37,292 bases of DNA from Fragilaria crotonensis. Taxonomy: Eukaryota; Bacillariophyta; Fragilariophyceae; Fragilariales; Fragilariaceae. The position numbers were made by a program, and so were the translations under genes. Positions 19,384 to 28,902 of the stretch are shown in pieces. The DNA lies in contig JAKSYS010000620.1 in NCBI GenBank assembly GCA_022925895.1, positions 1-37,292 on the forward strand. Reading direction: 5' to 3'. The notes beneath the pieces were generated by a model, which saw only the letters and a list, made by a program, of their open reading frames with translations, did no database searches and was not told where the DNA came from. How positions within the stretch are numbered: position 1 is the first letter of the stretch; each line of letters opens with the position of its first letter.

Positions 19384-20154
19384 TGCTAAATGACATAGAT
19401 GCAATATGCCATGGTCCATATTGTATGCGCCACATCAGATGCTTGGACAATTTGCTCAATCGCAATCGTTGCCTTTCGATTGACGTTGATCTTCTCTCCA
19501 TCAACGCTCATGCCATCCGCGACCCGCCACCTCTGACTTATGGTGTATCATATCACTCAGACACCATGACAAAGTGTTGATGACCAGTGTTGTCGCAAGC
19601 GGAATTTGTGTAATGATGTGTGATATGTGTTATGTGATTTGTGATGTGTGATACTTCGGACTCACACATTCCTGGGTCATCGGTCATCGCAGAACTACCG
19701 TATCGGTATTGCTACACCGCTACGACTGGAGGCGCCGAACAAGGGCTCGTGACTCGTGACTGGAGATACGTCAGTGCAATTTGTACCAGGTGTACTCCAG
19801 GTGTGTCATACTGGGGTACTTGTACTACTGCTAGTACCAGGTACCAGGCTATAGCGTATCTAATATATCTAACATCTAGTAGTACAGTACACATGTCATA
19901 CATATGGATTATGGATATACATGATACTGTCGTACAAGTACAGTACATAATATATATGTGACTGTGGGGGCTCCCCTTTCTCTTGTCAATCGTCCTGGAA
20001 TTCTACAATACGAGTACTAGAGTACAAGGAATCAATCATGATCATGAATCATGTGAATCATTGTGACTCTCATGATTCATCATGAATCCATGAATGAATG
20101 AATCATAGATCATGACACAATTAGCAATCAGTATAACTGGCGGTTGTAGCTACG
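19384..20154. other. Intergenic, repeat-rich
   Basis: Contains a TGTG/TGAT-rich stretch (19600-19655), GTAC-rich sequence (19780-19960), and the palindromic cluster listed separately at 20033-20116. Open frames here are composed of the repeats and show no family. Confidence 0.4.
20033..20116. promoter_or_regulatory. Cluster of ATGAATCAT/ATGATTCAT inverted motifs upstream of the NnrU/Z-ISO-like gene
   Basis: At least five overlapping copies of TGAATCA/TGATTCA and several TCATGA palindromes lie within 84 bp, ending about 40 bp before ATG 20155. The core resembles half-sites of bZIP proteins (TGANTCA). Regulatory function is inferred from position and density only. Confidence 0.4.
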
Positions 20155-21333
20155 ATGATACGCATAACTGCTATGTTTGAGGTGTTTCTGGTGCTGCTGG
20201 TGGCTTTAACTGTACATGCATTTGTACCTCATCAGTCTCTGGCGTTGTCCCGTGCAACAAGCCATGGTTCGAAGTGGAGGAACAAGAACTTGTCGATTTG
20301 GCGCGGAACCGATCCATCACAAGTACTAGAAGATGCCGGTGGAGCAGGAACTGCATTACAATTGCTTTCTGTATTGAATACAGCTGCTGAATCAACCTCG
20401 GCGACAGAAATTGCAGCATGGACCTTGGCTTTTTCATCACTTCATATTGGCATGTCGGCGATCCGCAATCGACTTATTCATTCGATTGGAAACTTTGCCG
20501 ACGTACAATTACGACTCGTCGGTCGAGGCTGGACCCTCCCCGATGAAATTTGGCCTGGAGATGAAGCCGGACAGGAAATTTTCCCCACCGCCGAAATTGC
20601 AGGTCGACAGCTCTATCGAATGGTATACACAGTTGTTTCATTCGCTACTTTGGGGTCGGCATTTCGAGCGTACGTGACGTCAATTCATCAACAACAACCA
20701 ACATCCTACCAACCAATAATGCTAGACATCATGGGGAACCAGTATTCGCAAGACCTGATCCTCCATTTGATCGCAGCTCTTGCCATTGGATGTGCCATTG
20801 GCTCCCTTGTCAATCCTTCACCGCTTTCCCTTGTTCCCGTCTACAAAACAATAACACCCGACAGCAAAGGTAATAACAAGAAGACGAATAACATTATCAA
20901 CGTGGTCCGCGTCGATGCCACCAAACTCCAACCCTACGGCCTGACTCGCATTACCCGACACCCACTCATACTTCCCGTTATTCCATGGTCCTTGGCAACG
21001 GCATGGACTTTGGGAGGACACGATCGAGAGTTTGCACTGTTTGGAATTCTGGCACTCTACAGTCTTGCCGGATGTTATGCTCAAGATTTACGACTTGTCC
21101 GGAACGAAGGGTCAGTGGGGACCGTCTTTTCGGTAAAGGATCAAAATGTAGAACGGTCCATGGCAGATTTTGCGCAGACAACTTCACTCGTCCCATTTCA
21201 AGCGATTTTGGAGGGTCGGCAGGAGCTCGTTCTCCAGGAATTGCCGTGGTTGGCCATTGTACTGGGATCGTTGATTGGCTACCAGATTCAACAGATATTT
21301 GTAGACTGGTTGGTGGGTTTCGCGCAGTACTAG
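20155..21333 (+). CDS. NnrU/Z-ISO-family membrane protein, plastid-targeted (possible 15-cis-zeta-carotene isomerase)
   Basis: 392 aa, single exon. The first ~25 residues form a signal peptide ending VHA with Phe next (HAFVP), the ASAFAP-type pattern of proteins imported into complex red-lineage plastids. The mature part has several membrane segments and the NnrU signatures: an early His (SSLHIGMSAIRNRL, His at about residue 98) and YGLTRITRHPLILPVIPW (about 260-277). A C-terminal DLRLVRNEG ... SLVPFQAILEGRQEL resembles the DRRLV...MPFAAIIDGRQ ending of plant Z-ISO. In plants Z-ISO uses heme b to isomerise the 15-cis bond of 9,15,9'-tri-cis-zeta-carotene; the two His motifs fit heme ligands. 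It may instead be a paralogue with another role. Confidence 0.75.
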   Translation: MIRITAMFEVFLVLLVALTVHAFVPHQSLALSRATSHGSKWRNKNLSIWRGTDPSQVLEDAGGAGTALQLLSVLNTAAESTSATEIAAWTLAFSSLHIGMSAIRNRLIHSIGNFADVQLRLVGRGWTLPDEIWPGDEAGQEIFPTAEIAGRQLYRMVYTVVSFATLGSAFRAYVTSIHQQQPTSYQPIMLDIMGNQYSQDLILHLIAALAIGCAIGSLVNPSPLSLVPVYKTITPDSKGNNKKTNNIINVVRVDATKLQPYGLTRITRHPLILPVIPWSLATAWTLGGHDREFALFGILALYSLAGCYAQDLRLVRNEGSVGTVFSVKDQNVERSMADFAQTTSLVPFQAILEGRQELVLQELPWLAIVLGSLIGYQIQQIFVDWLVGFAQY

Positions 21334-21661
21334 GAAGCAACTAAACTGCAGAAGCGCAACACTGAATGTTGCAGTTTTGCAATGTTGAGACAAGTGTCCA
21401 AACAAATGAATGCAATTCAGATCTCGCAAAACAGCCATTGTTGGTGCTGGACCTATGGTGCAACGATTTAGAAACGATGTTTTTTGGCATACCGGTTTTG
21501 CGGGTTGCATACCAGTGTGTCATGCTGTGTACCGGCGGGTGGCAAGTGGCAAGTCACGTTTCTCAGATACTGTACCTGCGTCTGTTGTCGTCCGAAATTG
21601 TCCAGCCACCATTCGAAACTCCTCAAACCTAAAAAGTTCAAGTTTTAACTTGGTCGTCACG
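21334..21661. other. Intergenic between the NnrU-like and RIO1 genes
   Basis: The RIO1 frame is open upstream to about 21410, but without an ATG that fits the family. I read this as 5' leader and promoter. Confidence 0.4.
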
Positions 21662-23659
21662 ATGGCCGCTGCAATCCATCCAGGACAGTTTGACGATGCA
21701 GACGATGATGACGAGACCGCGTTCATTGAGATGATGCGCGTAAGGATGAATGCTGTCCAAGTGGCTGTAAATCCTGTGAAAATTGAAACGTTGTACGCAC
21801 CCAAGACTGAAACTGCCAAGACCGTTCAGGTACCAAAACCGATGAGTGCAACCACCAAGCCAGCCATCGTTCCCGTTTCAAATACAAAGAAAGAAATCGT
21901 GAAAGAACCTCCAGTTCCCTTGAAGAAAGATGCTATTCAGCAAATGTATGAAGAAGACTATGACGACTATGTTGATGACGACGATGACTTTATGTACGAT
22001 GACCTCGAGGACGAACTCGTCGGTGGAGGGGGGTCCATGTCTTTGACCATCACCACCAAAGGTCAATCAAACACAAACATGAATCTCTCGCACTCAGTTT
22101 CAAACTCGGTATCAAAAATGCAAGATATGGAATCCTCCAAACAGGTTTCTCATACGGGTCGCGACGATCGCGCCACCTCGGAACAGTGTATGGATCCTCG
22201 GACCCGGTTGTTGCTCTTTCGACTCTTGAGCAGCGGGTTTTTGGAACTTATTGATGGCTGTCTCAGTACTGGGAAGGAAGCCAACGTGTACTATGCCAAG
22301 GCTGGACGCACCAATACAGCGGCACAACGACAACAACAACACAAGGGAGGGCCAGTGGCGCAGCAGTTGCAACCACAACACAAAGGTGGACCGGCTCTTC
22401 CGGAATCGGCTACGGGTATCACGGAGTATGCAATCAAGATTTATAAGACATCGATTCTGGTTTTTAAAGATCGTGATAAGTATGTTTCTGGAGAGCATCG
22501 TTGGCGACGTGGATACTGCAAAAGCAACCCGCGGAAAATGGTCAAAGTCTGGGCCGAAAAGGAGATGAGAAATTATCGTCGCTTAGCGACGGCTGGTATC
22601 AAGTGTCCTATCCCCATTTTGCTCAAGTCTCATGTGCTCATCATGGAATTTCTCGGCCAAGGTGGATGGCCAAGTCCCCGACTGAAAGATGCCACGTTGA
22701 CTGAACGTCGTATGCGCGAGGCCTACGTCCAGACGGTTGTAATTATGCGAGACATGTATCAAAAATGCAAACTTGTACACGGCGATCTGAGCGAATACAA
22801 TCTTTTATGGCACAACAATGAAGTGTTTGTGATTGATGTGTCTCAATCGGTGGAGACCGATCACCCTTCGGCATTGGACTTTTTGCGCAAAGATGCTGCC
22901 AATGTTAATGATTTCTTTCGCAAAACCGGTGGTTTGGATGTAATGACAACGCGTCAATTGTTTGAATTCGTTACAGCACCCCTGGAGAATGACGAGGCCG
23001 AATCGGATTGTCTCGACAAGATTATGAAACACGTTGAATCGACGTCGGCAAGGTTGAGCTCCACCAACGAAGATGATCGTCGAAAGGCGACTCAACAAGA
23101 AGCTGTTGATGAAGCTGTCTTTATGAGTCAGTTCTTACCGCGTAGTCTTAATCAAGTGGCTGAACACGAGATTCGGAAATTGGCCGAGGGTGACGTGGAG
23201 GATACCTATGCACACGCGGTGGCCGCTCTGACGGGAAACGTAGATGTTGTCAAGGCAGTGGCACGCAAAACCGGGCGAGATGAGGGCACATCTGTGCAAG
23301 CCATTCTAAATGGCAAGCCTGATAAAGTTCAACAAGACGAGCCTGGTGAAGCCAAAGTGGCCAAAATTGTTAAATTTGACGACGACGATGGGGAGAGCGA
23401 CGCCGAACAATCGAACGACGAAAGTTGCGACGAATCTGATGTCGATTCCGAAGAGGATAGCGAAGACGGTCCAAGATTTGTCAAGGTTCCCAGAAGTGCT
23501 GAACAATTGGAAGCCGAAAAGCGAGCTGTCCGAGAGATGCGAAAGGCCAATAAAAAGACTGTAAAGGAATCGACAGGGGAAAAACGCAAAACAAAGATCA
23601 AGAAAAAGGACAAGAAGCGCGCGATCAACAAATCGAAGACGGGAAACAAGAAGAAATAA
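21662..23659 (+). CDS. RIO1: RIO1-type atypical protein kinase/ATPase (40S ribosome maturation)
   Basis: RIO1 acts in late cytoplasmic maturation of the small ribosomal subunit (18S rRNA processing, release of assembly factors). The chosen ATG, 21662 (gtcacgATGgcc), gives 665 aa. An acidic N-terminus precedes the kinase domain: P-loop STGKEANVYYAKAG near residue 201, catalytic Lys in EYAIKIYKTS, the RIO1 signature FKDRDKYVSGEHRWRRGYC, catalytic loop LVHGDLSEYNLLW near 371, and metal-binding VIDVSQSV near 388. The C-terminus has a Ser/Asp/Glu-rich acidic stretch, then a Lys-rich tail suited to rRNA or nuclear contact. An insert of about 35 residues, rich in Gln and Gly, lies between the P-loop and the catalytic Lys; family members usually have a short loop there. 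Confidence 0.93.
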   Translation: MAAAIHPGQFDDADDDDETAFIEMMRVRMNAVQVAVNPVKIETLYAPKTETAKTVQVPKPMSATTKPAIVPVSNTKKEIVKEPPVPLKKDAIQQMYEEDYDDYVDDDDDFMYDDLEDELVGGGGSMSLTITTKGQSNTNMNLSHSVSNSVSKMQDMESSKQVSHTGRDDRATSEQCMDPRTRLLLFRLLSSGFLELIDGCLSTGKEANVYYAKAGRTNTAAQRQQQHKGGPVAQQLQPQHKGGPALPESATGITEYAIKIYKTSILVFKDRDKYVSGEHRWRRGYCKSNPRKMVKVWAEKEMRNYRRLATAGIKCPIPILLKSHVLIMEFLGQGGWPSPRLKDATLTERRMREAYVQTVVIMRDMYQKCKLVHGDLSEYNLLWHNNEVFVIDVSQSVETDHPSALDFLRKDAANVNDFFRKTGGLDVMTTRQLFEFVTAPLENDEAESDCLDKIMKHVESTSARLSSTNEDDRRKATQQEAVDEAVFMSQFLPRSLNQVAEHEIRKLAEGDVEDTYAHAVAALTGNVDVVKAVARKTGRDEGTSVQAILNGKPDKVQQDEPGEAKVAKIVKFDDDDGESDAEQSNDESCDESDVDSEEDSEDGPRFVKVPRSAEQLEAEKRAVREMRKANKKTVKESTGEKRKTKIKKKDKKRAINKSKTGNKKK

Positions 23660-24127
23660 GTCTAACGACCTCTAGCTGCAAGATTTCTCTTCTCGTCCTG
23701 CGCCCTACACTGCTGTTTAGTTTCTACCGGTAGACAGCGCCACTTGGTGGTTCTATCGTATAATAGGTGAGGAGTGAGCACCGATGTGATGTTCCCGATG
23801 TACTCTAAATTGGCATCAAGGCTTCTATCATACGGTAGATACTTTTCATTATTAGTAGAGCAGGTGGTGCTACTCCAGTACCGGAAGAATAAAACATCAG
23901 CGTGGTTTCATAATTCGTACGGCGGAACGTACTACAAGTACCTGGTAGTCAACCACACTCTCGTAGAATGCACTGGCACAGTCGTACCAGGTACTGATAT
24001 GGATTTTTGGTAGATCTCATTGCTCAAATCGATCTTGAAATGCGATGGATCTTGACACTGCCGTTGCGGAATAAAACGCGAGAAGTGAATATTTCATCGT
24101 GTGGCAACCCTGACGGTGACGAGAAGC
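23660..24127. other. Intergenic, nothing recognised
   Basis: 3' flank of RIO1 and 5' flank of the HMA-fusion gene. A few GTAC motifs occur near 23870-24000. Open frames are short and lack domains. Confidence 0.4.
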
Positions 24128-24766
24128 ATGGAGATTAAGAACAAAGATGAAACGGCACCAAAGAATGAGTCATTATTGCAGGAAGAAATGAAGGATGATA
24201 ATCTCAAACGAGGTGTGGTGGCGGGTCTCTTGAGTTCAAGCTGCTGTCTGTTGCAGCTGCTATTGAACGCCTTGAGCTGGTTCAACGTGATTCATGTTGG
24301 TTGCGCTGGTTTCAACAAACTATTGGGCCCCCCGCGTCCGTTTCTTCGCACAATCACGTTTGGATGGCTCGGTCTGTGTTGGTACAATACTCCTTCCAAG
24401 CGGAGAGGGAAAATGTTGCGTGCGACTCTAGTGACAATGGCGCTCATGTTCCTGCCTGAGATCCTGGAGGTTTGGGACAGCTCACATCCTATCATTCGAC
24501 ATAGTCTCACGGTCTCACCATCGATGAAAGAACAATGGGTTGAACGACAATTTGTCGTTCACAATATGGGATGTGAAGGATGCCAATCGGCTGTCCGAAA
24601 CTTGTTGGAGTTATCACCGCATGTCGAAATGGCGCAAGTGGAGTGGGAGTCCGGCAAGGTATCTGTATTCGGCTCGTCCGTGGAAAGCTTGGATATGGAT
24701 TCGTTGGGTGAGCTCTTGCATCGCCATGGTTACGAACTCGATAGTGATCTGGTTAACGAAAGTTGA
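24128..24766 (+). CDS. MerT-like membrane protein fused to a C-terminal HMA (heavy-metal-binding) domain
   Basis: 212 aa from ATG 24128. The N-terminal half is membranous: a first segment (about 28-51) holds adjacent Cys39-Cys40 in SSSCCLLQLLLNALSWF and a further Cys in HVGCAGFNK. A second segment is RTITFGWLGLCWY and a third TLVTMALMFLPEIL. Paired Cys in the first membrane segment recalls bacterial mercuric transporter MerT. The C-terminal half (about residues 140-205) is a ferredoxin-like HMA domain with metal-binding Cys149-x-x-Cys152 in HNMGCEGCQSAV. Together this resembles MerT-MerP in one chain. Metal uptake, export or sensing are all possible; the metal is unknown. Confidence 0.7.
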   Translation: MEIKNKDETAPKNESLLQEEMKDDNLKRGVVAGLLSSSCCLLQLLLNALSWFNVIHVGCAGFNKLLGPPRPFLRTITFGWLGLCWYNTPSKRRGKMLRATLVTMALMFLPEILEVWDSSHPIIRHSLTVSPSMKEQWVERQFVVHNMGCEGCQSAVRNLLELSPHVEMAQVEWESGKVSVFGSSVESLDMDSLGELLHRHGYELDSDLVNES

Positions 24767-25241
24767 AAGCTAAGATAGATTGAATACTCTACCCTGGCAA
24801 TCTGACGTCGAGAACCTTAGCTAGTACAAGGTCTAATGCCTCACTTAGTATAGTGCTCAGAAATTGACAAGAAGAGAAGGCACAAGGCGTGAACTCTAAT
24901 GTGTCATAATGACTGATGATGATGATTTCAAAAGTACTTATATCAATTTTATATGCATGGATGTATGAATACCACATATCACATAATTCACATATTCATA
25001 TGACGTATGATATGACTGTACCAGACTCCAAATTCCAAATGCTGGAATACCAGTGTACAGTACTACTAGTACGCTGAGAGATGAGAGATCTGACCAACTG
25101 ACCTGCGACACTGCGACGAAGGTGGCAATTGGAACGACCATGAACCATGACCAAACGCCCTGAGGGATGAAACTCGCTATTGTTCACATGCTTCTCTTTG
25201 CCGGGCGTGTTCATTCCTTGAATCCACTGCATCATTTACGA
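24767..25241. other. Intergenic, nothing recognised
   Basis: AT-rich, with TATG/CATA repeats (24930-25020) and GTAC motifs near 25060. The SLX1 frame is open to an upstream ATG at 25167 that could be used instead of 25242. Confidence 0.4.
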
Positions 25242-26573
25242 ATGATTTCTTCATCTCCCCCAAAACGACAAAAGCGAACTATTGTCAGCTCCCATTTTCA
25301 TTGTTACTTGCTGAATTCCTTGGATCCCAATCATCCAGTCAAAACGTATGTGGGCTTTACTGTAAGTTATTGTGACTGCGTTACCAAAGGCCTATCCTAA
25401 TTTCCGTCATATGTTACTCATTGCCTACTATGTTCGAATACATTCTTTCAATGGAACGTCCACTTCTACTTCAACCAACGCAACGTAGACCGACCCACAC
25501 CGTCGCATACGACAACACAATGGCGTTTTGAAGGCAGGTGGAGCGCGGCGAACTAGACGATCGGGTCGACCATGGCAGTTCGCCTGTATCGTGCACACGG
25601 ATTTCAAACCCAACGAGCGGGGTTGCAATTCGAATGGGCCTGGCAACACTGTGACAAGTCTATTGCCGTGCGGAGTGCCTTGGGAGACCAACAAGCCAAG
25701 AAGCTCAAGAGTAAACGAGGTGTCTTTGGTCAATTGAGTATTTTGAAAACGCTAGTGACAGAGTGTGAAGATACGTATGTGGATGCTTCCGATTTGACAA
25801 TATACTTTTTTGATGAAAAGACCAAGGCGTCGTTTGAGAAGATCAAATTAGAATCTGGCCTCGATTTGCCTGAGCGAGTGCGCTCCGTCCAGGTTGGATC
25901 CTTGGAAGAAATGCTCTTTTGGAAAGAACGTGGAAACAAGAAACAAAGTCATCTGGAGGAGGAAGAGGAAATAATTGAGAGGCTAGATCGATCAATTCCG
26001 TTGGATTGCATATTGTGTTCCCGACCTATCCAAGTTGAGGAACAATTTGTGGCATGTCCCGAGTGCTTGCGACAAATGCACGGCATTTGCAGCGATGTGC
26101 ACTCAGACGAAGGTGACGGTCTTTGTCCGCGCTGTGATGCCCTGATTGATCGTGATGGGTCCTCCTTTGAGAGTGAGGAGTTCTCGTCAGACGAGGACGA
26201 TACTGATCCAAAATCGAGTCAAATCACAAGAAGTCTTCAAGGGTTGCGCATCTATGAGCACGACGATCTTAGCATCGATTCGTTCGACGAACTTCTGGCG
26301 CCTCCAAAAATGGAGCCTAGATCGACAACAGAGCGAGCGACTTTCGAATCCCTTGACAATTGTGTAATCGCCAAGCCTAGCCCTGATGGTGAAATCCTGT
26401 ACTTGTCTGACACCGATGACTCTTTCATGAAGGTCACTCCTTTGAAGACGCAACAAAAAAATGCGGATGTCGTTTGTTGGACAACCGATGACTCCGTCAT
26501 GGAAATTTCACCTCCTAAGCGCAAACAATCAGAGCCTTCTCGAGATAGTGTGATTGATTTATGCTCGCCATAG
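25242..26573 (+). CDS. SLX1: SLX1, catalytic subunit of the SLX1-SLX4 structure-specific endonuclease
   Basis: SLX1 cuts branched DNA, including Holliday junctions, with SLX4. Exon 1 (ATG 25242-25361) has CYLLNSLDPNHPVKTYVGFT, the GIY-YIG start. The intron is 25362-25488 (gtaagt...aacgtag). Exon 2 continues DPHRRIRQHNG and GGARRTRRSGRPW, then AVRLYRAHGF and FEWAWQH with the catalytic Glu. A one-base break at about 25576 sits between RPWQ and VRLY; one extra base restores the frame. Residues after ~150 form the RING-type finger CILCSRPI ... CPECLRQMHGICSDVH ... CPRC. The long acidic tail carries SIM-like motifs (EILYLSDTDDS; DSVIDLCSP at the very end). Start could also be 25167, which would add a hydrophobic N-terminus. 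Confidence 0.85.
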
Positions 26574-26640
26574 CTAATAGATCAGAATTATCCTATCGAA
26601 ATTGTGGATTGTTTTGCGTCAACACAGCATTGTAACCGAA

Positions 26641-26940
26641 GGTAAAATTCAAACCGAGAGAATCTTCTGTTTGATCAGGTTCGCGACTTTCGATTCCTGC
26701 GATCGAAAATCCACCTTTGCCAGAGAACAGCACGCCGCGGCGTCATATTTGATTTTGCGAGAAATCTTGCGAGCAGCGTCTTCGGTAGTCAGCGCATCAC
26801 TTCGCCATCCCCACCCTTTCGTCTCTTGCGACCAGCTCGTCCATTACTGTTCATGCATCGAGCGTGTCCTTCGGCTTGGGCCATTTCGTCCTGTTCCTTG
26901 TCGTTCACAGCTTCGTCTTCCCCTCCACTCTGATGCCACA
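26641..26940 (-). pseudogene. Duplicated, decayed 3' end of BRF1
   Basis: This segment matches 29069-29380 (the BRF1 C-terminal coding sequence) in the same orientation, with numerous substitutions and a deletion of roughly 18 nt near 26770. Frames are broken, so it is not coding. It preserves CAA at the codon that is TAA in the main BRF1 gene (cttgggcc on the plus strand here, cttaggct at 29330). It lies just past the SLX1 stop. Confidence 0.8.
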
Positions 26941-27436
26941 ATCGCATCAATTAGAGTCCCTCAAGACGGTTTAGTAGCCGCAGACAAGAGCTCCATGTGG
27001 TTGACAGACAGTGCTTTCGTTTGTCATGAATTATCGAAACGAATAGAACTTCGGGCGAAAACAGCGGCTGCAGTTAGTGTTGAAATTGAAAACCCTGTGC
27101 CAAGATGCCGAATGTTAGCCGACGAAAGAGATATAAGAAGTTCCAAGCATGTCAGGCTCCGCACTACCGGTAGGCCTCATCAACAAAGCTATTCTGCTGT
27201 TTGTAAGCTAGGTTAAACCTGGTCTATGCTGACGGGTTTGACATACACTAACCATTTAGCGTTAACCACCTACGGTTCCGTCGCGAAGCCATCAAATTCG
27301 TGAGCGCGGAATACCGACCTCTTGTCCTCGAATTGCTTGTTGGTTGTACCAGGTACTTGGTTAAGAGTATACTCCAGTGCTCACGGTCTACGAGACACTA
27401 TAACAACGTAATTGGTAGGTCGTCGGTCCATTTTTG
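26941..27436. other. Intergenic, nothing recognised
   Basis: Lies between the BRF1 fragment and the 3' end of the pseudouridine synthase gene. I saw no further match to BRF1 or SLX1, and no gene. Confidence 0.35.
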
Positions 27437-28531
27437 CTATCGCAACCAGTTGAGGTCAGATTTGAATGCAACATCAGCAAGAAGGAGTCCGTTTCCAGGT
27501 GCACAAGATGGCCTCCGCCGAGGATCAAAGGAACCCGTTTCCAGAGCATGCGCAATATCATCGTCATTTATCTGTCCCAGGCCCAAAGAGACCAGACTTC
27601 CAACTAAAAATCGGATCATCTTGTAGAGGAATCGATCGCCGGTCACACTGAGTTGATAAGTGTGTAAGCCCGGAATAGGGCATGGCGCTGTGTCTCTTTC
27701 AAGCGAAACACTGAATAACGTACAAATTGTGCTCTCTTTCAGTTGTTTTCGCCGATCATCTTTGCCCCTAGGAGCGCCGCGAAATGCACGAAAATCATGT
27801 GTTCCTTGTAGTACAGCGCACGCAGCATCCAGGCTCAACACATCGAAATCATTTCCCACGTGCCAGGTTCGACGCCATTGACTCGGGTCGGGGGTCGGTC
27901 CAAAAGAGAACCTGTATTGGTAAGTCTTGTTCTGTGCATCAAGGGTCGGGTGGAAGGGGCGGTGTTGTTGTAATGGCGAAGGGCAAACGCCTAGGACTGA
28001 AACATCGTCGGGGAGCATTCGGTTCAACACGTGAATCAGGCTGCTCGGCGGCATTCGAAAGGGGATGAAGCAACTATCGTCAAATGCGCTACTTGGGTGG
28101 GGAAGTCGTTTTCCTGGAATCAGTGACGCCGTTTTGGTTGTTTCCCAATCCGGCGACAGACAGTATACCTGTGCGACCATTCCTCTAGCGTGAACACCTT
28201 TATCTGTTCGGCTTGAACCTTCGACGACTATTCTGGACTCATCCACATCACCAAATAGTCTTGATAGATTCGACCGTAGGACTCCTTCAACACTCCTGAC
28301 AAAGCCAGTCTGATTTGCCAAGCTGTTCGCAGCACTCCAACCCGTGAACCTCCCTCCGTCATAACTTACAAGGAAAAGCAAGGAGGTGATGCGATTATCC
28401 TCAAAGTCTGACTTTCTGGTCGCTGACTTGGGAATGAGTTGTCGTCGAAGATTCACACGAGAAACTTGTATAAAGGACCTGCTCGGCACCACGAAAAGGC
28501 ATAGCACGTGCAACAGCTGAAGCAGGATCAT
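27437..28531 (-). CDS. TruA-family tRNA pseudouridine synthase, likely organellar
   Basis: 364 aa, single exon, ATG at 28531. TruA-type enzymes convert uridine to pseudouridine in the tRNA anticodon arm (positions 38-40 in bacteria). The family motifs are present: FLVSYDGGRFTGW, the catalytic SSRTDKGVHARG with Asp at residue 110, LDAQNKTYQYRF, GTHDFRAFR and FLYKMIRFLVGSLVSLGLG. The N-terminus begins with a hydrophobic stretch (MILLQLLHVLCLFVVPSRS) followed by Phe-Ile-Gln, a plausible signal peptide with Phe at the cleavage site, then a basic segment. That favours plastid import. The gene sits between the two duplicated SLX1/BRF1 fragments. Confidence 0.87.
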   Translation of the reverse strand: MILLQLLHVLCLFVVPSRSFIQVSRVNLRRQLIPKSATRKSDFEDNRITSLLFLVSYDGGRFTGWSAANSLANQTGFVRSVEGVLRSNLSRLFGDVDESRIVVEGSSRTDKGVHARGMVAQVYCLSPDWETTKTASLIPGKRLPHPSSAFDDSCFIPFRMPPSSLIHVLNRMLPDDVSVLGVCPSPLQQHRPFHPTLDAQNKTYQYRFSFGPTPDPSQWRRTWHVGNDFDVLSLDAACAVLQGTHDFRAFRGAPRGKDDRRKQLKESTICTLFSVSLERDTAPCPIPGLHTYQLSVTGDRFLYKMIRFLVGSLVSLGLGQINDDDIAHALETGSFDPRRRPSCAPGNGLLLADVAFKSDLNWLR

Positions 28532-28902
28532 TTTCGTCGGTGCAACTGACGAATGTGCTTCTATCAGTCATTACGTGTGGCGTCCCGTCACCGCGGGCCC
28601 ACACAACCCAAAGGGAAACAAAAGAAGTGGCAAAACAGACGACGATTAGTATGTATACACCATGCAAAGTTATAGGAGAAGGTGTGATTGCTTTCACCAA
28701 TAAAATTGTGAGCATGTTCGCTGCGCTTTTCTACCGTCCAAAACTCGTCCGTCTGTCCGTTTACCTTGTGTCGTGTGTGTGTACGTATAGTGTGTATTAT
28801 GCCGACTATCATACAATACCGCCCTTCGTTAGACCCGACACCCGACTAGCTACCGTAGTCCCAGTCATCATGGAGACGATACCTGCAGATCGGAGGCCAT
28901 GG
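28532..28902. other. Intergenic, nothing recognised
   Basis: Promoter side of the pseudouridine synthase gene. Open frames here lack recognisable domains. Confidence 0.35.

Noticed and set aside
26602-27216. Plus-strand open frame of ~200 codons
   Set aside because: It lies across the decayed BRF1 duplicate in the opposite sense and has no domain.
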